In this document: positions 16,399-25,436 of the stretch, piece by piece | Position numbering within the stretch: the stretch's first letter is position 1 | Layout: every line of letters begins with the position of its first letter | NCBI RefSeq assembly: GCF_900312995.1 | Contig: NZ_ONZI01000004.1 | Coordinates: forward strand, 372,001-436,000 | Length of the DNA stretch: 64,000 bases | Source of the DNA: Kushneria phyllosphaerae | Lineage (GTDB): Bacteria > Pseudomonadota > Gammaproteobacteria > Pseudomonadales > Halomonadaceae | Direction of reading: 5' to 3' | The notes under the pieces: generated by a model | The model's database searches: none | What the model was told of the DNA's origin: nothing | The model's input: only the letters and a program-made list of their open reading frames with translations | Program-made: the position numbers and the translations under genes

Positions 16399-17106
16399 TC
16401 AAGCTGCTGTGTCCCCTTCCACCATCAGCCGGTAGCCGATGCCGGCTTCGGTCTGGATCAGCGAGGGCGTGCGGGGGTCATCGCCGAGTTTTTGCCGCAG
16501 TCGGCTGACGAGGATGCGCAGGTAGTGGGTATTGTGTTCAAACACCGGCCCCCATAGCTCGATCAGAAGCTGTCGACCGGTGACGATCCGGCCCGGCGTT
16601 TGCGCCAGCCGCGCCAGAAAGGCGTACTCGCGCGGGGTCAGGTGCAGCTCCTCGCCGCTCCGGCTGACCCGACGCTGCGCAAGATCGATCCTGATCTCCC
16701 CGGCCAGTACCTGCGCAGGCGCCGCTTCCACACTGGCGCCGGCGCGAAGCGCCACCCGAATGCGCGCCAACAGCTCGCGAATGCCGAATGGCTTGGTCAC
16801 ATAGTCGATGGCCCCGGCATCGAGCGCGGCGACCTTTTCCTCCTCGCCTTCTCGCACCGAGACCACGATCACCGGCGCCCGGCACTGCCAGTGCAGGGAC
16901 TTGAGCACCTCCTGACCGTCCATGTCGGGCAGCCCCAGATCGAGCAGGATCAAATCGAAGGCGGCTTCCCGCGCCAGCTCAATGCCTTCGCGCCCAGTGG
17001 CGGCTTCCACGATGGCAAATCCCTGTGACCCGAGACTGATGCGCAGAAATCGGCGAATCTCGCGCTCATCGTCAATGATCAGTACACGTGGCGCGTCAGT
17101 CGTCAT
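16399..17106 (-). CDS. KdpE-like response regulator
   Basis: 235 residues from ATG 17106, overlapping the end of the sensor gene by 11 bp. The receiver domain has the acidic pair (IIDDERE), the phosphorylated aspartate in LILLDLGLPDMDG and the lysine in VTKPFGIRELLARIRV. An OmpR-type winged helix follows, with LTPREYAFLARLA and NTHYLRILVSRLRQKLGDD. It closely resembles KdpE, which turns on high-affinity potassium uptake at low potassium. No kdpFABC is in the window; the nearest potassium gene is the divergent kup. Confidence 0.88.
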   Translation of the reverse strand: MTTDAPRVLIIDDEREIRRFLRISLGSQGFAIVEAATGREGIELAREAAFDLILLDLGLPDMDGQEVLKSLHWQCRAPVIVVSVREGEEEKVAALDAGAIDYVTKPFGIRELLARIRVALRAGASVEAAPAQVLAGEIRIDLAQRRVSRSGEELHLTPREYAFLARLAQTPGRIVTGRQLLIELWGPVFEHNTHYLRILVSRLRQKLGDDPRTPSLIQTEAGIGYRLMVEGDTAA

Positions 17107-19030
17107 GATCAAAGGCCTCGGGCGGTGCCATCAATGGCAGACTGATGATAAAGGTGGCACCGCGCCCGTTAGGGCCGGCGGTCACGACCACCTCCCCACC
17201 GTGGGCGCGCACCATGCTGCGGCAGATGGTCAACCCCAGCCCGCTGCCGTGAGGGCCGACATCGGCCCTTTCACCAGTAAAGAAGCGCTCGAAGATGCTC
17301 TCGCGCAGCGCCTCGGGCACGCCTGGCCCTTCATCATGAAGGCACAGACACACCCGGTCGCCATCGGTGTGGCCGGCCAGGGTAATCTGCCCGTGCTCCG
17401 GTGAGAGGCGAACGGCATTTTCAAGAATATTGACCAGCGCCTGCTCGATCAGTGCGGCATGCACATGCAACAGCGGCAGGTCATCTCCCCAGTCACGCAC
17501 GATCCTAACCCGACTCAGCGCCCGGCCCAGCCGGGTCAGCGCACCCTCAAACAGGTCGCCGGCGGCCACCCAATCGCGCTTGATCGACAGGCCATGCCCG
17601 AGCCGTGTCATGTCCAGCAGGTTCTGAATGTATCGATCGAGCCGCTCGCTTTCACCGAGCACGGCCTCAAGCAGTTCCAGGCGGTCCTCACCGCTCAGAC
17701 TGTCATCAAGATCACGCAGGGTACTGGCCGAGCCGATGATCGAGGCCAGCGGCGTGCGCAGGTCGTGCGAGACCGACGACAGCAGCGCGGCGCGCAGGCG
17801 TTCGTTGCCTTCGGCCAGACGGGCATCGCCCAGCGCCTCGACCAGCGCCACGCGGGTCAGCGCTGCGGCGAACAGGCGAAAGAGCGTGTCCAGCAGTGCG
17901 GGCTCACGGCGCTCGCGTCCCATACGGCGATCATCGATGGCCATGGCCACCACCCCCAGCACGCCAGAGGCATCCACCAGCGGCACCATCCGCCAACGCT
18001 GGTCGCTGAACATGGCCGTGCCCGGCCCGCTGGGCTCGGCGTGATGATAGCTCCAGGTGGCGGCTTCGATCGTTGCCGCCTCCAGTGCTGGCTCGCCGGG
18101 GTGGGCAGCGCTCACGCTCGGGATGACCGCCGCGCCCTCGCACTCCAGAAAGGCACAGGGCAATGACCAGTCATGCTCTACGGTGGTGACGATGATCTCG
18201 CGAATCCTGGCCCGATCCGGTGCGGCCGACAGCGCCCGGGCAGTGGTCAGCAGCTGGCGCACCTGATGGCGGCTTTCCCGCAACGCCGTCATGCGCCTTT
18301 TGAGCGCCCCGCCCAGTTGTCCGCCGATCAGCGCGACCAGTAAAAAGAGCCCCACCGTTGAAAGCTCGCTGTGCTCGATCATCTCGAGGCTAAAGCGCGG
18401 GCTGGTGAAAAAGAAGTTATAGGCCAGCGCCGAGAGCGCCGCCGCCAGCATGGCAGCCCGGGCGCCGGCACCAACGGCCGTGACCAGCACTGCGCCCAGA
18501 AAGATCAATGACAGGTTGGCCAGATCCATCTGACGGGCCACCAGCCAGGCGATCACCAGTGCCAGCGCCACACTGCCCAGCGGCCAGTACCATTCGTGCT
18601 GGGTGGGCCGCTGCCAGCGCGGCCACGGCCAGCGCCGCGCGGCCGGGGTGCCAGCAACCACCACGATGTCCAGCGTCTTGACGGCGTCCAGCAACCCGCG
18701 CCGGCCTGTCATGCGCGGCCAGTACCACCGCCGTGGCGAATCGCGACCGATGATGAGCGAGTCGGCGCGGCTGCGCCGGGCGTAGTCCGCCAGCTCGTCG
18801 CTGACCCGTTCACCGGTCAACACGCACCACTGACCGCCCAGCTGCGCCACCTGATGAGACAGCGCCTCCAGAACTTCCGGCGAGGTCGGCCGGCGTGGGG
18901 TCTCGACATGCACGGCCTGCCAGTCTGCCCCGCGGCGGCGCGCAATCTGCGCCGCCGTTCGAATCAGCGCCGCCGCCTCGAGTTGCCCCGGCACGGCTAC
19001 CAGTACCTGTACATCCTCTGGTCGGTTCAT
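17096..19030 (-). CDS. KdpD-like sensor kinase lacking the N-terminal KdpD domain
   Basis: 644 residues from ATG 19030 (GAGG upstream); a longer reading to 19279 has low-complexity, unlikely sequence. Order: a universal-stress-like domain (about 5-125, VLVAVPGQLEAAALIRTAAQIARR), four hydrophobic segments of the DUF4118 type (about 150-245, with FFFTSPRFSL), a GAF-like region, HisKA with the phosphorylated histidine near 422 (SSVSHDLRTPLASIIG) and HATPase with the N-box ENAVRLSPEHG near 538. E. coli KdpD is about 894 residues; the missing 230 or so are the KdpD domain with its Walker motifs that take part in signal sensing. It forms an operon with the regulator gene. Confidence 0.85.
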   Translation of the reverse strand: MNRPEDVQVLVAVPGQLEAAALIRTAAQIARRRGADWQAVHVETPRRPTSPEVLEALSHQVAQLGGQWCVLTGERVSDELADYARRSRADSLIIGRDSPRRWYWPRMTGRRGLLDAVKTLDIVVVAGTPAARRWPWPRWQRPTQHEWYWPLGSVALALVIAWLVARQMDLANLSLIFLGAVLVTAVGAGARAAMLAAALSALAYNFFFTSPRFSLEMIEHSELSTVGLFLLVALIGGQLGGALKRRMTALRESRHQVRQLLTTARALSAAPDRARIREIIVTTVEHDWSLPCAFLECEGAAVIPSVSAAHPGEPALEAATIEAATWSYHHAEPSGPGTAMFSDQRWRMVPLVDASGVLGVVAMAIDDRRMGRERREPALLDTLFRLFAAALTRVALVEALGDARLAEGNERLRAALLSSVSHDLRTPLASIIGSASTLRDLDDSLSGEDRLELLEAVLGESERLDRYIQNLLDMTRLGHGLSIKRDWVAAGDLFEGALTRLGRALSRVRIVRDWGDDLPLLHVHAALIEQALVNILENAVRLSPEHGQITLAGHTDGDRVCLCLHDEGPGVPEALRESIFERFFTGERADVGPHGSGLGLTICRSMVRAHGGEVVVTAGPNGRGATFIISLPLMAPPEAFDHDD

Positions 19031-19311
19031 TACGACAGCCTCTGTGTCAGCCCACTCAGTACTACACGCTCGCCTGGCTCCATATACCCGCTCAGCTCTG
19101 CACACTCGCTCAGCGTGACAGCATGAGTGTGCACGCACTCCCGCGCGCGCCCAACGTGGTTGGCGTAAAAGTTTCGTAAAAACCGTGCCGGCGGCGTTGT
19201 GGCCGCATCTTGTCGATTTCAATATGACGCTGACCGTGCCGATACTCCTGTCGAGTACGTGCCTTTTTTCTTTTTTCAATCACGCGCCACGGCGCGATAT
19301 GGATCTTCTCC

Positions 19312-21225
19312 ATGACCACCGCCACTCCCGGCCACGCGGCCGACTCTCCCCACAAGGCGTCGATGACAACGCTGACCATTGCCGCGGTCGGTGTGGTGTA
19401 TGGAGATATCGGTACGAGTCCGCTGTATACCCTCAAGGAAATCTTCACCGGTGGCTATGGCCTGCGTGCCGATGACAGCGGCGTGCTGAGTATCCTGTCT
19501 CTGATCTTCTGGTCGCTGATCTGGGTGGTCACGCTCAAGTATGTGCTGGTGGTACTGCGCGCCGACAATCAGGGAGAAGGCGGCGTAATGGCCCTGACGG
19601 CACTGGCCCGGCGCGGCGTGACGCATCGCCATCTGCAGCTGACCCTGGTGATGCTGGGGCTGGCGGGCGCAGCACTGCTGTACGGCGACAGCATGATCAC
19701 GCCGGCCATCTCGGTGCTCTCGGCCGTCGAGGGGATCGAAATCGCCTATGCGCCGATCGCGCACTGGGTCGTGCCGGTAGCGCTGGGCATTCTGATCGCC
19801 CTGTTTGTGCTTCAGCAGCGCGGTACGGCCACGGTCGGCAAACTCTTCGGGCCGATCACGGTGATCTGGTTCATGTCACTGGCCGCGCTCGGCGTCTACG
19901 GCATCACTCAGGCCCCGCAGGTACTGGCTGCAGTCAATCCACTGCATGCCATTGAGGTATTTCGCACCAATCCCGGTATCGGCATCATCATCTTTTCTTC
20001 CGTTGTGCTGGCCATTACCGGTGCCGAGGCGCTCTATGCCGATCTTGGTCACTTCGGACGGCGTCCGATTGCCCGCGCCTGGTTCTGGATTGTACTGCCG
20101 GCGCTGGTGCTGAACTATTTCGGCCAGGGGGCGCTGCTGCTGATCCGCCCCGAGGCGATCAACAACCCGTTTTACCTGCTGGCGCCGGACTGGGCCCTCT
20201 GGCCAATGGTGATACTGGCGACCATTGCCACCATCATCGCCTCGCAGGCGGTGATTACCGGGGCCTATTCGATGACCTATCAGGCCATCCAGTTCGGATT
20301 TATTCCTCGCATGCGCGTGTTTCACACCTCCAGTGCCGAACGCGGCCAGATCTATATTCCCACGGTCAACTGGCTGCTGATGACCGGCGTGGTGGCACTG
20401 GTGCTGGGCTTTAAAAGCTCGACCAGCCTGGCGGCGGCCTATGGCATTGCGGTTACCGGCACCATGTTGATCACCTCGCTGTTGCTCTCGGTGGTCATGA
20501 TCAGGGTGTGGCGCTGGCCGCTGTGGGCCGCCATTCCGCTTTTGACCGGTTTTTTGCTAGTCGATTCGCTTTATTTCAGCGCCAATCTGGCCAAGCTTTT
20601 CCACGGCGGCGCCTTCCCGGTGCTGGCCGGTATTGTGCTGTTCACCCTGATGAGCACCTGGTGGCGCGGGCGCGCCCTGCTCGAAAAACGCGTCGGCACG
20701 GACCTGCCACTGGAATCACTGATCAACAGTCTGCGCCGCCAGCCGCCTCATCGGGTCAACGGCACGGCCGTGTTTCTCTCCGGACGCCGTGAGGTGCTGC
20801 CGCGGGCGCTGTTGCATAACCTGATGCACAACCAGGTACTGCATGAGCGCATCATCATCGTGACGGTTGAAAGTGATGACCGCCCCTGGCTTGAAGGGGA
20901 AGAACGCGTGCAGATGGAAGCCTTCGAGGACGGGTTCTATCGCGCCATCGTGCGCTTTGGCTATATGGAAACCAACGATGTGCCCCATGCGCTCTGTACT
21001 TTCAGTCAGTCCCGCGCGGCGACGGCCACCCCCTTCCCCTTCGAGCCGATGAAAACCACCTGGTTTTTGACTCGTGAGACGCTGGTCAGCTCACCGCATG
21101 TCGGCATGGCGCGCTGGCGCGAGCGCCTCTTCTCCTTCATGCTGAAAAGCGCCCACAGCAACATGCAGTTTTTCCATCTGCCGCCCAACCGTGTCGTGGA
21201 GCTGGGCAGTCAGGTGGAGGTGTAG
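19312..21225 (+). CDS. kup: Low-affinity potassium transporter Kup
   Basis: 637 residues, matching Kup in length and sequence: [20 protein letters not shown] at the start, about twelve membrane segments, [21 protein letters not shown] and [14 protein letters not shown], then a 150-residue cytoplasmic tail. Kup imports potassium with protons through the inner membrane and helps halophiles build cytoplasmic potassium. The gene is divergent from the KdpE/KdpD-like pair across 281 bp, a placement that suggests the pair may regulate it. The start at 19312 is followed by another in-frame ATG 17 codons later; the first is kept, with only a weak ribosome site. Confidence 0.93.
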   Translation: MTTATPGHAADSPHKASMTTLTIAAVGVVYGDIGTSPLYTLKEIFTGGYGLRADDSGVLSILSLIFWSLIWVVTLKYVLVVLRADNQGEGGVMALTALARRGVTHRHLQLTLVMLGLAGAALLYGDSMITPAISVLSAVEGIEIAYAPIAHWVVPVALGILIALFVLQQRGTATVGKLFGPITVIWFMSLAALGVYGITQAPQVLAAVNPLHAIEVFRTNPGIGIIIFSSVVLAITGAEALYADLGHFGRRPIARAWFWIVLPALVLNYFGQGALLLIRPEAINNPFYLLAPDWALWPMVILATIATIIASQAVITGAYSMTYQAIQFGFIPRMRVFHTSSAERGQIYIPTVNWLLMTGVVALVLGFKSSTSLAAAYGIAVTGTMLITSLLLSVVMIRVWRWPLWAAIPLLTGFLLVDSLYFSANLAKLFHGGAFPVLAGIVLFTLMSTWWRGRALLEKRVGTDLPLESLINSLRRQPPHRVNGTAVFLSGRREVLPRALLHNLMHNQVLHERIIIVTVESDDRPWLEGEERVQMEAFEDGFYRAIVRFGYMETNDVPHALCTFSQSRAATATPFPFEPMKTTWFLTRETLVSSPHVGMARWRERLFSFMLKSAHSNMQFFHLPPNRVVELGSQVEV

Positions 21226-21236
21226 GAGAATACGAC

Positions 21237-21271
21237 CATCGGCCGGGCCGCTCGACCGGCCGATGTCTTTT
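21237..21271 (+). terminator. Terminator after kup
   Basis: CATCGGCCGG / CCGGCCGATG, a perfect 10-bp stem with a 9-nt loop, followed by TCTTTT. Confidence 0.85.
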
Positions 21272-21312
21272 GTCACTGGAGCCCCTTTTACTGGAGCCGC
21301 GCTCGCCACCGT

Positions 21313-22236
21313 ATGCCGATTCCCGATTTTCACGCCCTGATGTATCCCCTTTTGCAGCTTGCCGATCACGGCGAGCCGCTGCGTCTGCGCGACAGCTACG
21401 CCCCACTGGCCGATGCCTTTGCGCTGACGGCGCAGGAGCGCCATCAGCTCAGCCCCAGCGGTCAGCAGTATCTGTTCAATAACCGCGTGACCTGGGCGGC
21501 CAGCTATCTGCGCAAGGCAGGGCTTCTGGAATCCCGCGGGCGTGGGCTGGTGGCGATCACCCAACAGGGCGTCATCACCCTGCGGGAAGTGCGCCACATC
21601 GACATGGCCTACCTGATGGGCTTTGAGTCGTTTCGGGAGTTTCGCCGGCGTACCAGCAGTAGCACGCCCCGCCCCAGCAGCCCGCAGGACTCGGAAACCT
21701 TCGAAGACGTCCCGGACTGCCTGACCCCGCTGGAGAGCATGGAGGTGTCGTGGCGCGCCATTCGTGCCGATCTCGAGTTCGATCTCATCGAGCGGATGCA
21801 GCAGATCCATCCGGCGCGCTTTGAGCAGCTGGTGATCGACGTGCTGATGACCATGGGATACGGCTGCGGAGAATCGGCCGGTCAGAACGTCGGCCAGAGC
21901 GGAGACGGCGGCATTGATGGCATCATCAACGAGGACCCACTGGGCCTTGAGACGATCTATCTGCAGGCCAAGCGCTGGGTGAATCCGGTGGGTCGTCCGG
22001 ACATCCAGAAGTTTTCCGGGGCGCTTTCCGGCAGGCGCGCCCGCAAAGGGGTCTTTATTACCACCTCGCAGTTCACCCGCGAGGCGCAGGAATACGTGAC
22101 CGGGCTTGAGACCCGCATCATCCTGATCGATGGCCCACAGCTGGCGCGGCTGATGATCGATCACAGCGTCGGCGTTTCCACCGTCGACCGCTTTGAAATC
22201 AAGCGGCTGGACAGCGACTACTTTTTAGAGGAGTAA
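21313..22236 (+). CDS. mrr: Mrr-type restriction endonuclease (type IV)
   Basis: 307 residues. The N-terminal winged-helix domain of Mrr (about 1-90, PIPDFHALMYPLLQLADHG and TWAASYLRKAGLLES) is followed by an Mrr catalytic domain of the PD-(D/E)xK type: HPARFEQLVIDVLMTMGYG, the acidic SGDGGIDGIIN and the lysine in YLQAKRWVNP. Mrr cuts DNA carrying certain methylated bases and guards against foreign methylated DNA; it needs no cognate methylase, and none is seen. It follows kup by 87 bp behind a terminator, so it probably has its own promoter. Confidence 0.9.
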   Translation: MPIPDFHALMYPLLQLADHGEPLRLRDSYAPLADAFALTAQERHQLSPSGQQYLFNNRVTWAASYLRKAGLLESRGRGLVAITQQGVITLREVRHIDMAYLMGFESFREFRRRTSSSTPRPSSPQDSETFEDVPDCLTPLESMEVSWRAIRADLEFDLIERMQQIHPARFEQLVIDVLMTMGYGCGESAGQNVGQSGDGGIDGIINEDPLGLETIYLQAKRWVNPVGRPDIQKFSGALSGRRARKGVFITTSQFTREAQEYVTGLETRIILIDGPQLARLMIDHSVGVSTVDRFEIKRLDSDYFLEE

Positions 22237-22357
22237 CGGGTTGCTGAAGAAGTAATGTGCTGCTGGCGGAATGGCGTGCTGCTGGCGAAGGGACGCACTG
22301 GATAAGTGACGTTCAAACGCTGCGGCCACGCGCCAGTGCCAGAACGCGCGTCAAACA

Positions 22358-22392
22358 CCATCGCCGCCGCCCTTTCGGGTCGGCGGCGATGG
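22358..22392 (-). terminator. Stem-loop after the malonate operon
   Basis: CCATCGCCGCCG / CGGCGGCGATGG, a perfect 12-bp stem with an 11-nt loop, just beyond madM. No T-run follows on either strand, so termination is likely but not certain. Nothing else is seen between mrr and madM. Confidence 0.5.
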
Positions 22393-22411
22393 CATCTCAA
22401 GCCAATGCTTT

Positions 22412-23173
22412 CTAGAAAAACATCCGCACGCCCAGAAACAGCACCGTGGGCGCCAGCAGGATGCCAAGCCCGGTGTAGAACGTGGCCGTCATGGCGCCAT
22501 AGGGCACCAGGCGTGCATCGGTGGCAGCAAGTCCTGCTGCCACGCCGCTGGTCGTGCCGATCAGCCCGCCAAAGATCATCGCCGAGCGCGGGTTATCCAG
22601 CCCGATCGTGCGGGCCACCAAAGGCGTGGCGATCATGGTCAGGATTGATTTCACCAACCCCGCGGCAATGGAAAGCGCCACGACCTCGGAACTGGCCCCC
22701 AGTGTGGCGCCGGTCACCGGTCCGACGATATAGGTCACCGCGCCTGCCGCAATGGTGGTGATGTCCACCGCACTGGTGTAGCCAAAGCCCACGGCCACCA
22801 CGGCACCGGCCAGAAAGGACACCAGTACGCCGGCAAAGAGCGCAATCAAGCCGCGCACGCCGGCCTTTTTGATTTCACTAAAGCGGACCCCATAGGCGGT
22901 GGCGATGATCGCCAGATCACGCAGCATCCCGCCGCCCATCAGGCCCAGTCCGGTAAACAGGGAGACATCCGCCAGTCCGTGGCTGCCGCCGGTGTAGATG
23001 CCACCGAAGTAGGCCAGTGCCAGCCCGATCAAAATGGCGATCGCCGAGCCGTGCAGCCGGTTGGCCGTCAGGTGTTTACTCATCCAGTGCGAGATAAACA
23101 TTGTCAGGCCAATCACGGCAAAGGCCGCAATCAGGTGATACTTGTCCAGCAGTGACATGATGGAATCGTTCAT
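22412..23173 (-). CDS. madM: Malonate transporter subunit MadM
   Basis: 253 residues, strongly hydrophobic with about seven to eight membrane segments. GLGLMGGGMLRDLAIIATAYG, AAGAVTYIVGPVTGATLGASS and MIFGGLIGTTSGVAAGL match MadM, the larger half of the sodium-dependent malonate uptake system. It follows madL in the same operon, after malonyl-CoA synthetase and decarboxylase genes, which confirms the substrate. Confidence 0.92.
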   Translation of the reverse strand: MNDSIMSLLDKYHLIAAFAVIGLTMFISHWMSKHLTANRLHGSAIAILIGLALAYFGGIYTGGSHGLADVSLFTGLGLMGGGMLRDLAIIATAYGVRFSEIKKAGVRGLIALFAGVLVSFLAGAVVAVGFGYTSAVDITTIAAGAVTYIVGPVTGATLGASSEVVALSIAAGLVKSILTMIATPLVARTIGLDNPRSAMIFGGLIGTTSGVAAGLAATDARLVPYGAMTATFYTGLGILLAPTVLFLGVRMFF

Positions 23174-23240
23174 GAAGCGCTCCGTGAACCGCAGTCTGAC
23201 GCCGCATAACGGCCATCAGCGGTGAAGTGGCAGGACATGA

Positions 23241-23651
23241 TCAGGGCGTACGACCCTGCGCCGGCGAGACCGGTCGGGCATCCAGCGGCATGGCATCTTC
23301 AACGCGCTTGCCGGTGAGCAGCGGCACCATGGCCAGACCCAGCACCACCGCCAGAGCACCGGCCAGAATCGCGACCATGCCGCCACTGAATGCCGCCGCC
23401 ACGTTCTGACTGGCCGCCATCGCAACCACGATGGGGATGTACATCGCGTTCCAGAAATTGATGCCGCTTTCAGTGCTCTCCGGCAGGTGGTCGCGCGACT
23501 TGAGATAGCCGGTCACGAAAATCAGCAGCAGCATGGCAATCCCCACGCCCCCCAGATTGGCATCAATACCCAGCAACTGTCCCAGCACATCACCAATGAC
23601 CAGACCAACCAGCATGCAACCGGCCAGCAGTGCCACACCATAAATCACCAT
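23241..23651 (-). CDS. madL: Malonate transporter subunit MadL
   Basis: 136 residues, four hydrophobic stretches. ALLAGCMLVGLVIGDVLGQLLGI and GVGIAMLLLIFVTGYLKS are MadL signatures. The ATG has AAGGAGATGG before it. MadL and MadM together import malonate into the cytoplasm. The 68-bp gap to madM holds only a ribosome site. Confidence 0.92.
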   Translation of the reverse strand: MVIYGVALLAGCMLVGLVIGDVLGQLLGIDANLGGVGIAMLLLIFVTGYLKSRDHLPESTESGINFWNAMYIPIVVAMAASQNVAAAFSGGMVAILAGALAVVLGLAMVPLLTGKRVEDAMPLDARPVSPAQGRTP

Positions 23652-23785
23652 GATCCATCTCCTTGTGCTTATGCTTGTGTTCGAGGAATCGGGCCGCGCC
23701 TCACCCAGAAGGGGGAGATGGCAGCGGCCGGGAACGACGTCATGGACATTGTTGTTTTAACTTCTGTTTCCTGGTGCCTGCGCCA

Positions 23786-25324
23786 CTAGTGCTGAGCGCC
23801 TGCCACCGCCTGATAGGTGTCGGCGTAGCGCTCGCGCAGTACATTCTTTTGCACCTTGCCCATCACGTTACGCGGCAGCGCATCGATAAAGAACACACGG
23901 CCGGGTTGCTTGTATCGGGCCAGCTTGTCCTTGAGCGCGGCCAGCACCTGGGCCTCCTCGAGATGAGCGCCCTCCCGCAACACCACGGCGGCCGTAACGC
24001 CCTCACCCAGATCCGGATGCTGAACGCCAATGACCGCCGACTCCGACACCTCGGGCAGCTCATCAATCCACTGTTCGATCTCTTTGGGGTAGACGTTGTA
24101 ACCACCGGAAATCACCAGATCCTTGTCGCGTCCGACGATATTGAGATAACCCTTGTCATCGATCAGGCCCAGATCGCCGGTGATGAAAAAGCCGTCATCG
24201 CGAAACTCCTCGCGGGTTTTCTCCGGCATGCGCCAGTAGCCCTTGAACACATTCGGCCCACGCACCTCGACCAGCCCTGTTTCGCCATCAGGCAATGCCT
24301 TGCCGGTATCACGATCGGTAATGCGCACCTCGCTGCCGGGTAATGCCATGCCCACCGTGCCGGGGCGGCGCTCGCCGTCGTAGGGGTTGGAGGTGTTCAT
24401 GTTGGTTTCGGTCATGCCGTAGCGCTCTAAAATGGCGTGACCGGTGCGCTCGGAAAACTCGCGGTGGGTATCGGCCAGCAGTGGCGCCGAGCCAGAAATG
24501 AAAAGGCGCATATTGGCGGTACGCTCGCGATCCAGCCGTGGGCTGGCCAGAAGCCGCGTATAGAAGGTCGGCACGCCCATCAGTACCGTGGCGCGCGGCA
24601 TCAGATCCAGCAGCTGATCGACATCCAGACGCGGCAGCAGTGTCATCGATGCCCCCACCGTGAGCGTGACGTTGCAGGCCACAAACAGTCCGTGAGTATG
24701 AAAGATCGGCAGCGCATGCAGCAGATGATCGGCATCAGAGAACTGCCAGGTCTCGACCAGCGCCTGACTATTGGCCGCCAGATTGCCGTGGGTCAGCATG
24801 GCGCCCTTGGAGCGTCCGGTCGTGCCGGAGGTATACAGGATCGAGGCCAGATCATCCCGGCCCACCTCAGCAATCCGGGTCTCCTCGGCAGCGGCAGCGG
24901 CCTTTTGCATCAGGCTGCCCTCGCCGTCCACGCCCAGACTCTCGACGTGAGCCACACCGCAGCGGCTGGCAAGTCCCTGTGCCTGGGCCAAATCATCCGG
25001 CCGGCAGATATAGACCCGTGGCTCGGCATCGGTGAGAAAATATTCGATCTCGGATTCGGTATAGGCCGTATTGAGCGGCAGCCACGCCGCGCCCACCTGC
25101 AGCGCGGCCAGATACAGCATCAGCGCCTGCGGGCTCTTGTCGACCTGCACCACCACGCGATCTCCCGGCGTCACACCCAGTGACAGCAAAACGCCGGCCA
25201 AACGCCGCGAGCAGGCCAACACATCAGCGTAGCGGTATTGATCGCCCTGCGGCGTGTCGATCAGCACCTTGTCTGGGTGGCGCTCGAAATGAGGGTAAAA
25301 CTGCAGATAAAGGTTATGGTTCAT
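23786..25324 (-). CDS. matB: Malonyl-CoA synthetase (MatB)
   Basis: 512 residues, an ANL-superfamily acyl-CoA ligase. Motifs: ILYTSGTTGRSKGAMLTHGN (P-loop like A3), ERYGMTETNMNTSNP (A5, the NMNTSNPY context being typical of malonyl-CoA synthetase), TGDLGLIDDKGYLNIVGRDKD and the catalytic lysine near the end in LPRNVMGKVQK. It joins malonate to CoA using ATP in the cytoplasm. Downstream of the decarboxylase and upstream of madLM, it makes a complete malonate-use pathway with them. Confidence 0.92.
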   Translation of the reverse strand: MNHNLYLQFYPHFERHPDKVLIDTPQGDQYRYADVLACSRRLAGVLLSLGVTPGDRVVVQVDKSPQALMLYLAALQVGAAWLPLNTAYTESEIEYFLTDAEPRVYICRPDDLAQAQGLASRCGVAHVESLGVDGEGSLMQKAAAAAEETRIAEVGRDDLASILYTSGTTGRSKGAMLTHGNLAANSQALVETWQFSDADHLLHALPIFHTHGLFVACNVTLTVGASMTLLPRLDVDQLLDLMPRATVLMGVPTFYTRLLASPRLDRERTANMRLFISGSAPLLADTHREFSERTGHAILERYGMTETNMNTSNPYDGERRPGTVGMALPGSEVRITDRDTGKALPDGETGLVEVRGPNVFKGYWRMPEKTREEFRDDGFFITGDLGLIDDKGYLNIVGRDKDLVISGGYNVYPKEIEQWIDELPEVSESAVIGVQHPDLGEGVTAAVVLREGAHLEEAQVLAALKDKLARYKQPGRVFFIDALPRNVMGKVQKNVLRERYADTYQAVAGAQH

Positions 25325-25436
25325 GAAAACTCCTGACCCTGGTGTCTGATTCCGGGTGCCTGGTGCCCCTGCATTGCAGGGGCCGGTTGCCGTGTTCGTT
25401 TTGATGCCGTTTTCAACGCCTCATTCAGGCGTCGAT

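Noticed and set aside
19031..19279. N-terminal extension of the KdpD-like protein to 19279
   Set aside because: The added 83 residues are low-complexity (repeated RAERV/CCHAERV) and unlike KdpD; ATG 19030 has a ribosome site.
21091..22164. 357-residue minus-strand frame across the kup end and mrr
   Set aside because: It runs through two well-supported plus-strand genes and their terminator and has unlikely composition.
22237..22411. Short GCTGCTGGCG repeats between mrr and madM as a mobile element
   Set aside because: Only two short imperfect copies; no inverted ends, transposase or target repeat.
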